Below, in pieces: positions 43,428 to 51,775 of a stretch of 64,000 bases of DNA (position 1 is its first letter; each line of letters begins with the position of its first letter). The translations under genes and the position numbers were made by a program. A model generated the notes under the pieces. That model was given only the letters and a program-made list of their open reading frames with translations. It searched no databases and was not told the DNA's origin. The DNA comes from Bog-159 sp963843255 (lineage in GTDB: Bacteria; Acidobacteriota; Terriglobia; Bryobacterales; Bryobacteraceae): positions 558,001 to 622,000 of the forward strand of contig CAWJJQ010000010.1 of the NCBI GenBank assembly GCA_963843255.1, in the 5' to 3' direction.

Positions 43428-43783
43428 ATGATCTTCGATATCGATGTTCTAATCTGGGCGGCGCGGGGCAACGAAAGGGCAGCGCGCGGGATCGACGCCG
43501 CACCCGAGCGCGCCCTGGCCATGGTTTCCCTCATGGAACTTCTTGCGGGCGCCCGATCAAAGCTGGAGGCCCGCCAGATCCGCCAGTCGCTTCGCCAGTT
43601 GCAATTCCGAGTCAACCAGCCGATGCCCTGATCGCAGCCACAGCTATGGAGTCTGGTCTTTCCTTTTGCACGGGAAACGCGAAACATTTCCGTCCCATCC
43701 GCGACCTGTCCTGTGTAGTTTTTCGGGCCATGACCCCAGACGGTGGTCGATTGCCCTGGCACTTCCTCAGAGGTGGATCCTAA
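43428..43783 (+). pseudogene. vapC: VapC-like PIN-domain toxin with internal out-of-frame deletion
   Basis: The start gives MIFDIDVLIWAARGNERAAR, the PIN opening with the first acidic residues, and continues to QFRVNQP. One frame over, at 43622, it resumes DALIAATAMESGLSFCTGNA, KHFRPIRDLSCVVFRA, the PIN C-terminal half with its Asp. About 24 residues (the central helix with a conserved Glu/His region) are deleted between the two parts and the frame shifts, so a stop follows quickly. The family cleaves RNA. The ATG overlaps the stop of a 50-codon upstream frame (NSAGIRLYDREDISDPASF), which may be the antitoxin end. Confidence 0.85.
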
Positions 43784-43788
43784 GAAAA

Positions 43789-44142
43789 TCAGGCGAGCAA
43801 AGCCCAAGTTGGCGGATCGAAAGGGCGGAGGGATGCGGGTGGTGTGGCGGGCGAGGAGATCTCCAGGATCGAGCGTCCGGCGGGACCTTCGTAGGAGATG
43901 CGCGTGATTTTGCCTTCGAGGTGCTGAATTTTCTCGGGCGTATTGTCTTTCAACTTGGCGAGCGGGAGGTTAAACTCGTCGAACTCGACAAAATTGTACT
44001 CGGCGATGATGAGCCCCGGGTATCGGGATACCAGGGGGTGGTCTTTGCTGTTTTCAATGTCTGCCGTCCTTTGAGCGAGGCCGGCGGCGACTGTGGATCC
44101 CACTAGAAAACAGAACGTAATGATCCGTTGAATCCGTTTCAC
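43789..44142 (-). pseudogene. Truncated N-terminal part of an OmpA-like envelope protein
   Basis: The 117-codon frame starts with a signal peptide (IITFCFLVGSTVAAGLAQ) and HPLVSRYPGLIIAEYNFVEF, then DEFNLPLAKLKDN and IQHLEGKITRISYEGPAGRS. This pattern opens larger OmpA-family proteins whose C-terminal peptidoglycan-binding domain is absent here. After RSILEI the sequence turns proline-rich and stops. I read it as a 3' truncation next to the vapC remnant. Confidence 0.6.
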
Positions 44143-44150
44143 TTCTGCTC

Positions 44151-44699
44151 CTAAGTCACACCTGGTTTGAGTTTGGCCTTGAACTTGTGCCGGAATTTCT
44201 GCACCTTGGGCGCCACTACATAGGAACAGTAAGGCTGCTGCGGATTATTCTCGAAATATTCTTGGTGATAGTCTTCGGCGATGTGGAACTTCGAGGCGGG
44301 CGCCACCTCGGTGACGATGGGATCGTGAAATGCCTTGGACGCAGTCAATTCGCGGATCGTCTGCTCGGCCGTATCGCGCTGCGCGTCGGAATGATAGAAA
44401 ATCGCCGATCGGTATTGCGTGCCGGTATCATTGCCCTGGCGGTTCAGCGTAGTCGGGTCATGAATGGCGAAAAAAACTTCCAGGATTTCACGGAAAGTGG
44501 TTACATCCGGATCGAAGGTGAGTTGCACTACTTCGGCGTGGCCGGTGCAGCCCGTACACACATCCTTATAAGTGGGGTTCGGCTGCGTGCCTCCCATGTA
44601 TCCGGATTCGACCGAGAGCACGCCTTCCATGCCGTCGTAGACCGCTTCCAAACACCAGAAACATCCTCCGGCGAGGGTGGTAATTTCGCGTTGGGGCAT
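44151..44699 (-). CDS. msrA: Peptide methionine sulfoxide reductase A
   Basis: The 182-residue product carries the MsrA signature TTLAGGCFWCLEAVYDGMEG with catalytic Cys13, followed by VESGYMGG, CTGCTGHAEVVQLTFDP and the C-terminal end. MsrA repairs methionine-S-sulfoxide in proteins. No signal peptide is present, so it is cytoplasmic. The gene ends nine bases past the truncated OmpA-like gene and is divergent from a small secreted-protein gene. Confidence 0.95.
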   Translation of the reverse strand: MPQREITTLAGGCFWCLEAVYDGMEGVLSVESGYMGGTQPNPTYKDVCTGCTGHAEVVQLTFDPDVTTFREILEVFFAIHDPTTLNRQGNDTGTQYRSAIFYHSDAQRDTAEQTIRELTASKAFHDPIVTEVAPASKFHIAEDYHQEYFENNPQQPYCSYVVAPKVQKFRHKFKAKLKPGVT

Positions 44700-44807
44700 G
44701 GTCCCAGAGTAACTGAATCGGGATAGATTATGCCGCTTGATGCGGGCGGCTTGAGATGATATGCTGCGTCAAATCGGGGATTTACCCGCGACTCAAAAGG
44801 AGGAGTT

Positions 44808-45044
44808 ATGAAGAAGCTGTTGATCATTGCGGGTATGGTAGGAGCGTTCGTGCTGGGTGTATGCACTCCGGCCTTTACGCAGGCGGATCATCCCCGCATT
44901 CGGGCGGCGCATCACCATCTGGAAGAAGCGCGCCACGAACTCCAGGATGCGGCGCGCGATTACCGAGGGCACCGCGCCAAGGCGCTCGAGCACGTCAATC
45001 ACGCCATCGAGGAATGCGATCGCGCGATGGAAGTGCCGGATTAG
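44808..45044 (+). CDS. Small secreted helical protein
   Basis: The start follows AAGGAGGAGTT, giving 78 residues with signal peptide MKKLLIIAGMVGAFVLGV and CTPAFTQA. The mature part is a short helical, His/Glu/Arg-rich peptide (HHHLEEARHELQDAARDYRG, HVNHAIEECDRAMEV). A periplasmic metal-binding or coiled-coil role is possible. The family is not recognised. The stop lies just before the convergent YceI gene. Confidence 0.75.
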   Translation: MKKLLIIAGMVGAFVLGVCTPAFTQADHPRIRAAHHHLEEARHELQDAARDYRGHRAKALEHVNHAIEECDRAMEVPD

Positions 45045-45051
45045 GGTTTAG

Positions 45052-45600
45052 TCAGCGGGTAGCGGCGGTAACTTCGATCTCCACCTTGTCGCTAACGCGC
45101 AATAGCAGGCTGCTGGGGTTCTTCATCCCCCATTTCACATAGGGGATTGTAAAGCGGGCGGTGGCGGTGGTACGGCCGCCCGCAATCCGCACGTCAACCG
45201 GTACGGTCATGTCGTGCGCAGCCCCATGAATACGAAAGACGCCGTGCACCTGAACCTGTGAGTCGCCTTGCGCCGCCACCGTACCGATGACCTGATCCGG
45301 CGTGAAAACGATTTCCGGGTAAGTCCGGCTCTCGATCACATCCTTATGCATGCGGCGGTCGCGCCCTTCCTCGCGGCTGTCGCCGCTGGTGGCGTCGATC
45401 ACCACTTCGCCGGCAATCTTGCCCGTGGCGGGATCGTAGCGGACTCTGCCGTGCTTCAACTTGAAAGTGCCGTGGACCGTGTGCAGCGTGGCGCCCAGAG
45501 TAAATTGCACGATAGTCTGGGCAGGATCGAGGTCCAGCACCAGCTCGCCAGCGATTGCCGGCCCCGCGCAAAGGGCCAACGCCGTCAGGAGTAGGCGCAT
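45052..45600 (-). CDS. YceI family periplasmic protein
   Basis: The 182-residue product has a signal peptide (LLLTALALCAGPAIA) and the YceI lipocalin-like fold: LVLDLDPAQTIVQFTLGATL, HTVHGTFKLKHGRVRYD, VVIDATSGDSREEGRDRRMH and YPEIVFTPDQVIG. Members bind isoprenoid or amphipathic molecules in the periplasm. Its start overlaps the end of an FAD-dependent oxidoreductase gene by 16 bases. Confidence 0.92.
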   Translation of the reverse strand: MRLLLTALALCAGPAIAGELVLDLDPAQTIVQFTLGATLHTVHGTFKLKHGRVRYDPATGKIAGEVVIDATSGDSREEGRDRRMHKDVIESRTYPEIVFTPDQVIGTVAAQGDSQVQVHGVFRIHGAAHDMTVPVDVRIAGGRTTATARFTIPYVKWGMKNPSSLLLRVSDKVEIEVTAATR

Positions 45601-46634
45601 AAGTGAAAGGACAACATCGATTGGAAAATACGCGGCTCGCAGGCCATGGTGCGCAGGACCCGATCACGCAGCCAGGCCGCGCGATCGAGCGACAGCAGCA
45701 TTCTGGACATGAGTAGGGGACGGCGCGCCAGGCGGCGGTGCGTGCGCTGATAGGCCGCCAGATCATTCGCGGCCATGCTACCGGCCAGCGCGATTGCCTG
45801 GTGGAAGGCGAGACACAGACCTTCGCCCGTGATGGCATCGACGGAGCCGGAGGCATCCCCGATCAACGCGACATTGCCGCGATACACACGCGGCAGGCGA
45901 TAGCTGGCGGTGACTGCGCCGCGTTCGGGCGAGGCATGCGGTACTCCCTCCAGGCGCTCGGCGAGCGCGGGAAAACGCGCCAGGGCTTCCTCCAAACGCA
46001 ATCGAGGATTGCGCGAGATGAGCGCCACACACACCTCGTGCGGGCTCACCGGCGTGACATAGACCTGGCAGCCCGCGCCCCAGTGCAGTTCCATATACTC
46101 GCTCCAGGGAGCCACGCGATAGTGAACCCGGAATCCGAATCGCTGGCGGGGCGGCGGCGCGGTCAGTCCGGCCCAACGGCGCACGCGCGAGTTGAAACCA
46201 TCCGCGCCCACTACCCAGCGGGCGGCGGGAATCTGATCGACGGCGGCCAGGGGCGTGCCCCATAGCAGGCGCACTCCGGCGGCGACGGCGGTTTCCACCA
46301 TTCGGGAGTGCAACACGGTGCGGCGGATTCCAAGCGCATGGCCCCTGGGGAAGTCCGCCTTGACCGAAGCGCCCCCGCCCACGAACCGGATGCCGCGGAA
46401 TGGTTGCGCATCCGCCTCGGTCAGGGTTACGCCGAGATCGCGCAAGGCTGCCAGCGCATCGGGCATGAGCCCTTCGCCGCAGGCTTTGTCGATGGGAGGG
46501 ATCGCACCATCGGCGAGGGTCACCTGGAAACCCTTTCGGCGAGCGGCGATAGCAGCCGCCAGCCCCGCGGGCCCGCCGCCAATGATGAATACGTCGGTTC
46601 TAGGCAATATACGAGTGACGGATGCCAGGGCCAA
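45585..46634 (-). CDS. FAD-dependent oxidoreductase (geranylgeranyl-reductase-like)
   Basis: The 349-residue product begins near DVFIIGGGPAGLAAAIAARR (Rossmann FAD motif), with the GD motif NVALIGDASGSVDAITGEGL and the PHASPERGAVTASYRLP middle part. This is the geranylgeranyl-reductase / GG-red-like branch of PHBH-type flavoproteins. The C-terminus (QSMLSFHLCAYS) overlaps the YceI gene. The TTG start used here is not well supported; a TTG about nine codons on would also begin close to the FAD motif. Pairing with a lipid-binding YceI gene suggests an isoprenoid pathway (inference). Confidence 0.85.
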   Translation of the reverse strand: MALASVTRILPRTDVFIIGGGPAGLAAAIAARRKGFQVTLADGAIPPIDKACGEGLMPDALAALRDLGVTLTEADAQPFRGIRFVGGGASVKADFPRGHALGIRRTVLHSRMVETAVAAGVRLLWGTPLAAVDQIPAARWVVGADGFNSRVRRWAGLTAPPPRQRFGFRVHYRVAPWSEYMELHWGAGCQVYVTPVSPHEVCVALISRNPRLRLEEALARFPALAERLEGVPHASPERGAVTASYRLPRVYRGNVALIGDASGSVDAITGEGLCLAFHQAIALAGSMAANDLAAYQRTHRRLARRPLLMSRMLLSLDRAAWLRDRVLRTMACEPRIFQSMLSFHLCAYS

Positions 46635-46653
46635 CGGGTTGCCGTAAGGCCGG

Positions 46654-47496
46654 TTAACTCAGGTTTTCCAGATACTGGAAGCTCTTGCGCAGCGAATCCA
46701 GTGGATCTCCCGGCGTCTCATCCTGCTCCACAAAATAATGCTTTACACCTGCGTCTTTGGCAGCCTGCAGAACCGCGTGAAAATCCACTTCGCCTTCGCT
46801 CAGGTCGTGAAAGGCGGCCGCCGGAATCATCTCGTTAAAGCGCTGCTTAGTGCCCTTGGCGACGTTCTTCAAGTGCAGCAGCGGGATGCGCTCGCCATAC
46901 TGTTTCAGCACGCTGACCGGATCGACGCCCGCCACCCGCGCCCACATCACATCGAGTTCCAGGCTCACCAGCTTGGGATCGGTGCTCTTCATTAGTACGT
47001 CGAGCAGCCGGCCGTCGGGCGTCGGCTGATATTCGAACGCATGATTGTGATAGCAGAGGCGCATGCCGGATTTGCGGGCCAGTTCACCGGCGCTGTTGAG
47101 CGAGGCGCCCAGTTTGCGGATCATCTCCACGCCGCCGCGATCGTGCGGATCGATCCAGGGACACACGACATATTCGAAGCCGTGCGTTTTGGCATCGTCC
47201 AAAGCCGCGGGCAACTTCTCCGGCTGGTGGATGAAGAACTTGTCGTTGAGGTGCACGCTTATGGGCTTGAGCGAGGTCTGTTTCAGGTCGGCCCAGATAT
47301 CGTCCAGATGATCGGCGGTGCACTCGACCTCGCGATAGCCGATCTGCTCGATGGCACGCAGGGTTTCGAGCGGATGCTTGGGCAGCACGCGGCGCACGGT
47401 GTAGAGTTGCACGCCCACGGTGGAGAGCGCCCGCGCCTGCAGCGATGCGGCCGCGGCGGCGGTTACGACGAAGGAACGGCGAGAAATCGACGGCAT
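46654..47496 (-). CDS. Sugar phosphate isomerase/epimerase-like protein with Tat signal
   Basis: I start at MPSISRRSFVVTAAAAASLQ (280 residues, AAGGACT upstream). After the twin-arginine leader comes an AP-endonuclease-2-like TIM barrel, with STVGVQLYTVRRVLPKHPLE, EQIGYREVECTADHLDDIWA, MRLCYHNHAFEY and SLELDVMWARVAG. Members isomerise sugars such as inosose or hexulose; the exported form is frequent in acidobacteria. It follows the aldose-epimerase-like gene after ten bases on the same strand. Confidence 0.9.
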   Translation of the reverse strand: MPSISRRSFVVTAAAAASLQARALSTVGVQLYTVRRVLPKHPLETLRAIEQIGYREVECTADHLDDIWADLKQTSLKPISVHLNDKFFIHQPEKLPAALDDAKTHGFEYVVCPWIDPHDRGGVEMIRKLGASLNSAGELARKSGMRLCYHNHAFEYQPTPDGRLLDVLMKSTDPKLVSLELDVMWARVAGVDPVSVLKQYGERIPLLHLKNVAKGTKQRFNEMIPAAAFHDLSEGEVDFHAVLQAAKDAGVKHYFVEQDETPGDPLDSLRKSFQYLENLS

Positions 47497-47506
47497 AGTC
47501 CTTATC

Positions 47507-48487
47507 CTACTTCGGGAGCGTGTAAAACTCATAATCGATCTTCCACGACGCCTCCTGGCCGGGCGCGATGTTGAGATCGATGTAGGCTTCGGGGCAGACG
47601 GTGGTGCGGATCGACCAGAATACCAGCTTCGACAGCGGCCGGTCGCACCGCTGGCGCACGCCGATACCGGCTTTCCGGTTCTCGACGCGGATATCGTAAT
47701 CGCGCGGCGAATCGCCGTAGCCGGTCATGACGGTGTAGACGTATTTATCGCCCTTGGGCAGTTCACGCACATAGGTAAACTCGTTGCCGCGCGCCTCGGC
47801 CAGGCCGCCGAGGTCCATGGTGGGGTGCACCTCGAACGGGAAGCGCACCGAGTAATCCGGGCCGGCGGGTTGATGGTCGAGCATGTAGAAATTGTGCTCG
47901 TACACGCTGGTTTCGATGGCTTTCCGGCCGGTGTTTTTCAGGGTGTGTTCGAGCACCATCTCCGGTTTACCCGGCAGCAGGCGAACCACTTTTTTATAGA
48001 CGTAGGCGTAGCCGCGGGTATCGGGAAGCTCCTGGGTGAAGGAAACGAAATCCGGTCCTTTATCTATGGTCCACTTGCCGGTCGACACGATGTCATATGT
48101 GTGGAACTGCTGGAAGCTCTGCTCGACGGGCTTGCGGATGGCGCCCACGCCGATCTTGACGAAGCTCTCGCCGGACTTGGCTTCTTCATAGCCCAGACCC
48201 GTGCCCGCGCTGAGGAACTCTTCCACCGGGCCCATAATGGCGTCGTGAATCTTGGGATCGTAGCGGTCAAACCATTTGCCGAAATATTCGTGACCCTTGA
48301 ATTCGAGGCTGGAAATCACGCCGGACCAATCGAAGCGGGTGCCGCGATAGTAGCCGGTATTCGCATCGGGCAAAAGAAGATTGGCGCGCAGGGCGCCGTT
48401 GGAGATTTGCGCTTCGGGATAATCGGCCGCGGCGAGGGACAGCGCCAGCAGCGTGGCGGCCGGCCAGATGATGATGGATGCCTTCAT
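47507..48487 (-). CDS. Secreted aldose-epimerase-like protein
   Basis: The 326-residue product has a signal peptide (IIWPAATLLALSLAAA) and a beta-sandwich resembling galactose mutarotase-like proteins: ISNGALRANLLLPDANTGYY, RFDWSGVISSLEFKGHEYFG, EMVLEHTLKNTGRKAIETSV and YEHNFYMLDHQ, with a His in a strand that might act in sugar binding. A clear mutarotase catalytic Glu is not certain, so the enzymatic role is open. It is probably co-transcribed with the isomerase gene. Confidence 0.8.
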   Translation of the reverse strand: MKASIIIWPAATLLALSLAAADYPEAQISNGALRANLLLPDANTGYYRGTRFDWSGVISSLEFKGHEYFGKWFDRYDPKIHDAIMGPVEEFLSAGTGLGYEEAKSGESFVKIGVGAIRKPVEQSFQQFHTYDIVSTGKWTIDKGPDFVSFTQELPDTRGYAYVYKKVVRLLPGKPEMVLEHTLKNTGRKAIETSVYEHNFYMLDHQPAGPDYSVRFPFEVHPTMDLGGLAEARGNEFTYVRELPKGDKYVYTVMTGYGDSPRDYDIRVENRKAGIGVRQRCDRPLSKLVFWSIRTTVCPEAYIDLNIAPGQEASWKIDYEFYTLPK

Positions 48488-48499
48488 AGTGGTATGGGC

Positions 48500-50956
48500 T
48501 CACTCAGATCGTAGCGCCGATACAGGGTCGATGCGGGTGGCGCGCAGCGCAGGAATCGCGATGGCCAGCACGGCTACCACGAGCAGCACGGCGGGCACGC
48601 TGGCGAATACCAGCGGATCAGCCGCGCGGACACCGAATAGAAAATTTGCAATGAAGCGGGTTAGGCCGAAGGCCGCGGCTTCGCCAATGACCACACCGGC
48701 CATCGCCAGGCGCATGCCTTGCCAGACGATGGTGTTGCGGACGTGCCCGGGCGCCGCTCCCAACGCCATGCGGATGCCCAACTCCTGCGTGCGCTGCTGA
48801 ACGGAATAGGCCATCAATCCATAAATGCCGATGGCGGCGAGCAGGAGCGCGGCGCCTCCGAAGATTGCCAGCAAGGTCATATTGAAACGCTCGCGCGCCG
48901 TGGAGCGGATGACGACCTCGTCCATGGAACGGACGCGCGCCACCGGCAGGCCGCCGCTCGCGTCGCGCAGTTCCCGCTCGATGGCGGCACGCAGGCTCTG
49001 CGGCGCAACGCGCGCGCGCACGATCCAGACAATGGTGGAGGCGCGCGCGGCCAGCGCGGTGATGCCGTCGGTCACCTGCGCGGCCGGGACATATACCATG
49101 GGCTGCGGATCGTGGTTCAGTCCGGAATCGTGCACGTCGCCCACCACGCCGATGATCTGGCGAGCGGGCTCTTCGAATTCCGGACCGTATCCCTGGCCCA
49201 GCAGGAGGCGCTCCGCTTGCGGATACTTGCGGGCAAAAGCCTGGTTGACGATTGCCACGGGCGCTGCCCCCGCGGTATCGCGATCGGTAAAGACGCGGCC
49301 GCGCATCACCGGGATTTTGAATACGTCGAAATAGCCGGGAGATACGCATTGCCAGCCGCGGCCATCATAGTGCCCGTCCGTAGCCGCGCGGCCCACGATG
49401 GTATAAGGGATGCCGAAGATGCCTTCGAGCGGCAGGCTGTAACTGACTCCGGCGCGGGTGACCGCGGGCAGGGCTTCCACGCGGCGTACGGCATCGGTGA
49501 CGAGCTGGTTGACATCGGCGGTGTTGCGGAAGCGCGATCCTGCCAGAGACATACGCATGGTCAGGATGTTGCGGCGGTCGAAACCGGGATCGACTGCGTT
49601 CAGCGCGGCAAAGGTCCGAATCAGCAGCGCGGCGCCGGCCAGCAGCACCAGGGCCAGGGCCATCTCGCTGACCACCAGCAGCGCGCGCGTGTTCTTCTGG
49701 CGCACGCTGGCGCCGGAGCGGCCGCCGCTGGATTTCAGGGTGAGGTTCAGATCCGCGCGGGAGACATCCAGCGCGGGAATCAATCCAAACAGGATCCCGG
49801 TAGCCAGCACCAGGATGGCGGTGAAGGCCACCACGCGCCAATCCATGGAGACGGCCGCGCCGTGCGCGCCGATGCGCGGGACATCGCCAGGGTCGACGGC
49901 CAGCAACGCATGCACGCCAATGCGGCCGAGCAACAGGCCCAAAGCTCCGCCCACCAGCGAGAGAACCGCGCTTTCGGTGAGAAGCTGGCGCACGATACGG
50001 CTACGGCCGGCGCCGATGGCGGCGCGGATGGCGATTTCGCGCTGGCGGCCGGTGGCGCGCGCGAGCAGCAGATTGGCGACATTGGCGCAGGCGATTAACA
50101 GGACAAAACCGACGGCGGCGGCCAGGATCAGCAGCGAGGGACGCACCTCGCTGACGAGGGCGTCCTGATAGGGCACGATGGCGAAACCGTCGCGCGGACC
50201 CATAATCCTGGGGAATCCGGCGTGGAACTCACGGGCGGCCAAGGCAAGCTGCGCATTGGCGCGGGCTATCGTCACGCCAGGAGCGAGCCGCGCGATGACG
50301 TTGAAGAACTGCGCGTTGTCGCGGCTGGCGGGATCGATTTGGAAGGGCAGGAAAATATCGGGAGGCGTGTCGAGTTCCGTATCGAAGGCCGAACCCAGAA
50401 CGCCGATGACGGTGTAGGGCACGCCGCTCAAAGAAATCGGCCGGCCGGTCATTTGCGGGTCGGCGGCATAGCGCCGCTGCCAGAGGCCGTAGCTCAGCAC
50501 GGCCACACGCGGGCCGTTGGGACGATCTTCATCGGCGGTGAATGCGCGTCCCTGCGCGAAGGGCGCGCCCAGCAGATGGAAATAGCCGGCCGAGACCCGG
50601 ATCCCGTGGATCTGCTCGGGGTTCGATCCGCCGGTGAGGTTGAGGCCGGAGCCGCCATATTCATAGGCGGAGACATCTTCGAAAGCGCCGATGTGACGGC
50701 GCCACGCATTGAACTTGGTGGCGGAAGCCCCGTAGTTCGGCCCGGCCGGGGTGGTCTGGAAGAAGAGCACGATGCGGTCCGCGGCGGGGTAGGTGAGCGG
50801 CCGCAACAGCACCGTATTGACCACCGAGAAGATGGCGGTGTTCGCGCCGATGCCCAGCATCAGGGCGGCCAGCGCCGTGAGGGTGAAGGCGGGAGACTTC
50901 GCCAGGGTTCGGATGGCGTAGCGCAGGTCCAGGAGAACGGTCTCGATCTGGTGCAC
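48500..50956 (-). CDS. ADOP-type FtsX/MacB-like permease
   Basis: I start at the GTG at 50956 (818 residues), where the family start LDLRYAIRTLAKSPAFTLTA lies within ten residues; the upstream open frame has no coding character. The protein is a duplicated orphan permease: MacB-type periplasmic core, then FtsX-type helices (LLILAAAVGFVLLIACANVA and RATGRQREIAIRAAIGAGRS), a second periplasmic part and another FtsX block ending IPALRATRIDPVSALRSE. There is no ATPase domain or neighbour, as is common for these acidobacterial permeases; the partner ATPase must be encoded elsewhere. Confidence 0.9.
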   Translation of the reverse strand: MHQIETVLLDLRYAIRTLAKSPAFTLTALAALMLGIGANTAIFSVVNTVLLRPLTYPAADRIVLFFQTTPAGPNYGASATKFNAWRRHIGAFEDVSAYEYGGSGLNLTGGSNPEQIHGIRVSAGYFHLLGAPFAQGRAFTADEDRPNGPRVAVLSYGLWQRRYAADPQMTGRPISLSGVPYTVIGVLGSAFDTELDTPPDIFLPFQIDPASRDNAQFFNVIARLAPGVTIARANAQLALAAREFHAGFPRIMGPRDGFAIVPYQDALVSEVRPSLLILAAAVGFVLLIACANVANLLLARATGRQREIAIRAAIGAGRSRIVRQLLTESAVLSLVGGALGLLLGRIGVHALLAVDPGDVPRIGAHGAAVSMDWRVVAFTAILVLATGILFGLIPALDVSRADLNLTLKSSGGRSGASVRQKNTRALLVVSEMALALVLLAGAALLIRTFAALNAVDPGFDRRNILTMRMSLAGSRFRNTADVNQLVTDAVRRVEALPAVTRAGVSYSLPLEGIFGIPYTIVGRAATDGHYDGRGWQCVSPGYFDVFKIPVMRGRVFTDRDTAGAAPVAIVNQAFARKYPQAERLLLGQGYGPEFEEPARQIIGVVGDVHDSGLNHDPQPMVYVPAAQVTDGITALAARASTIVWIVRARVAPQSLRAAIERELRDASGGLPVARVRSMDEVVIRSTARERFNMTLLAIFGGAALLLAAIGIYGLMAYSVQQRTQELGIRMALGAAPGHVRNTIVWQGMRLAMAGVVIGEAAAFGLTRFIANFLFGVRAADPLVFASVPAVLLVVAVLAIAIPALRATRIDPVSALRSE

Positions 50957-51064
50957 GGTTGTCTTCAGGATGGCGGATTGCGAGGTTGGGTGCAAGGACG
51001 GGGCTGAGAGCGCGGTTGAGAGCGCGGTTGACCGGCCGCAGCCGCGCGGAGTATCCTGCAAGAC

Positions 51065-51751
51065 GTGTCTGACACGGCCAGCAGCCCCGGATCCCAGGTC
51101 CCCGCGGCGACGCCCGCAGGCCAAGGGGATTATGTAGTCCAAGCCGGCGACTGCATGGAGAGCATCGCCTACGCCCACGGGTTTCTGTGGCAGACGCTGT
51201 GGAATCTGCCGGACAATGCCAGCCTGCAAAGCCAGCGAGAGGCGCACGTGCTGCTGCCGGGCGACCATGTCACCATCCCCGCGATCCGCCCGCGTGTCGA
51301 AGAGGCCGCCGTAGATGCGCTCCACTCCTACGTCAGGAACGGCCTGCCCAGCACCTTCCAGATCCGTTTTCTGGATGAGGAACAAAAGCCGCGGAGCGGC
51401 CTGAAGTACATTCTGACCATTGACGGCCAGACCAGCAGCGGGTCGCTGGACGATCAGGGCGGCCTCAGCGTGCCGATCCTGCCCAATGCATCGAGCGGCT
51501 CGATCCAATTGCAGGTGGATCCCGATCCTGAGACTTATCCGCTGAATTTCGGCTGCCTGGACCCCGACGCGTCCGCCACCGGCGTGCGTGGACGATTGAA
51601 CAACCTGGGCTTTGCGTGCGCCGCGGACGGCGATTGGGATGCGGATCTGCAGGGCGCCCTGGAACGCTTTCAGTCGTCACGCAACCTGCCCCCAACCGGG
51701 ATCTTGGATAGCGCAACCCAGCAGGCTTTGAAGCAGGATCATCAGTCTTAA
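51065..51751 (+). CDS. LysM-like / peptidoglycan-binding adaptor protein
   Basis: The 228-residue product from a GTG start has no signal peptide. A LysM-like domain lies near residues 22-75 (DYVVQAGDCMESIAYAHGFL, WQTLWNLPDNASLQ, VLLPGDHVTIP), followed by a beta-rich middle domain (FQIRFLDEEQKPRSGLKYIL) and a C-terminal peptidoglycan_binding_1-type domain (VRGRLNNLGFACAADGDWDA, LERFQSSRNLPPTGILDS). This architecture is found in proteins accompanying type VI/contractile-injection or polymorphic-toxin loci. Here it is the first of three tightly packed genes. That it anchors or loads the next product is inference. Confidence 0.85.
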   Translation: MSDTASSPGSQVPAATPAGQGDYVVQAGDCMESIAYAHGFLWQTLWNLPDNASLQSQREAHVLLPGDHVTIPAIRPRVEEAAVDALHSYVRNGLPSTFQIRFLDEEQKPRSGLKYILTIDGQTSSGSLDDQGGLSVPILPNASSGSIQLQVDPDPETYPLNFGCLDPDASATGVRGRLNNLGFACAADGDWDADLQGALERFQSSRNLPPTGILDSATQQALKQDHQS

Positions 51752-51775
51752 CCGCCTTCGGGAGATAATGCGAAA

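Noticed and set aside
43223..43807. A 194-codon minus-strand open frame across the vapC remnant
   Set aside because: It is the shadow of the PIN-domain gene: the plus strand shows family motifs in two frames, and the minus frame has no ribosome-binding site or recognisable domain.
50957..51508. Upstream open frame joined to the ADOP permease
   Set aside because: Family members begin around the DLRYAIRTLAKSP segment; the upstream 184 codons are antisense to the LysM gene and look non-coding.
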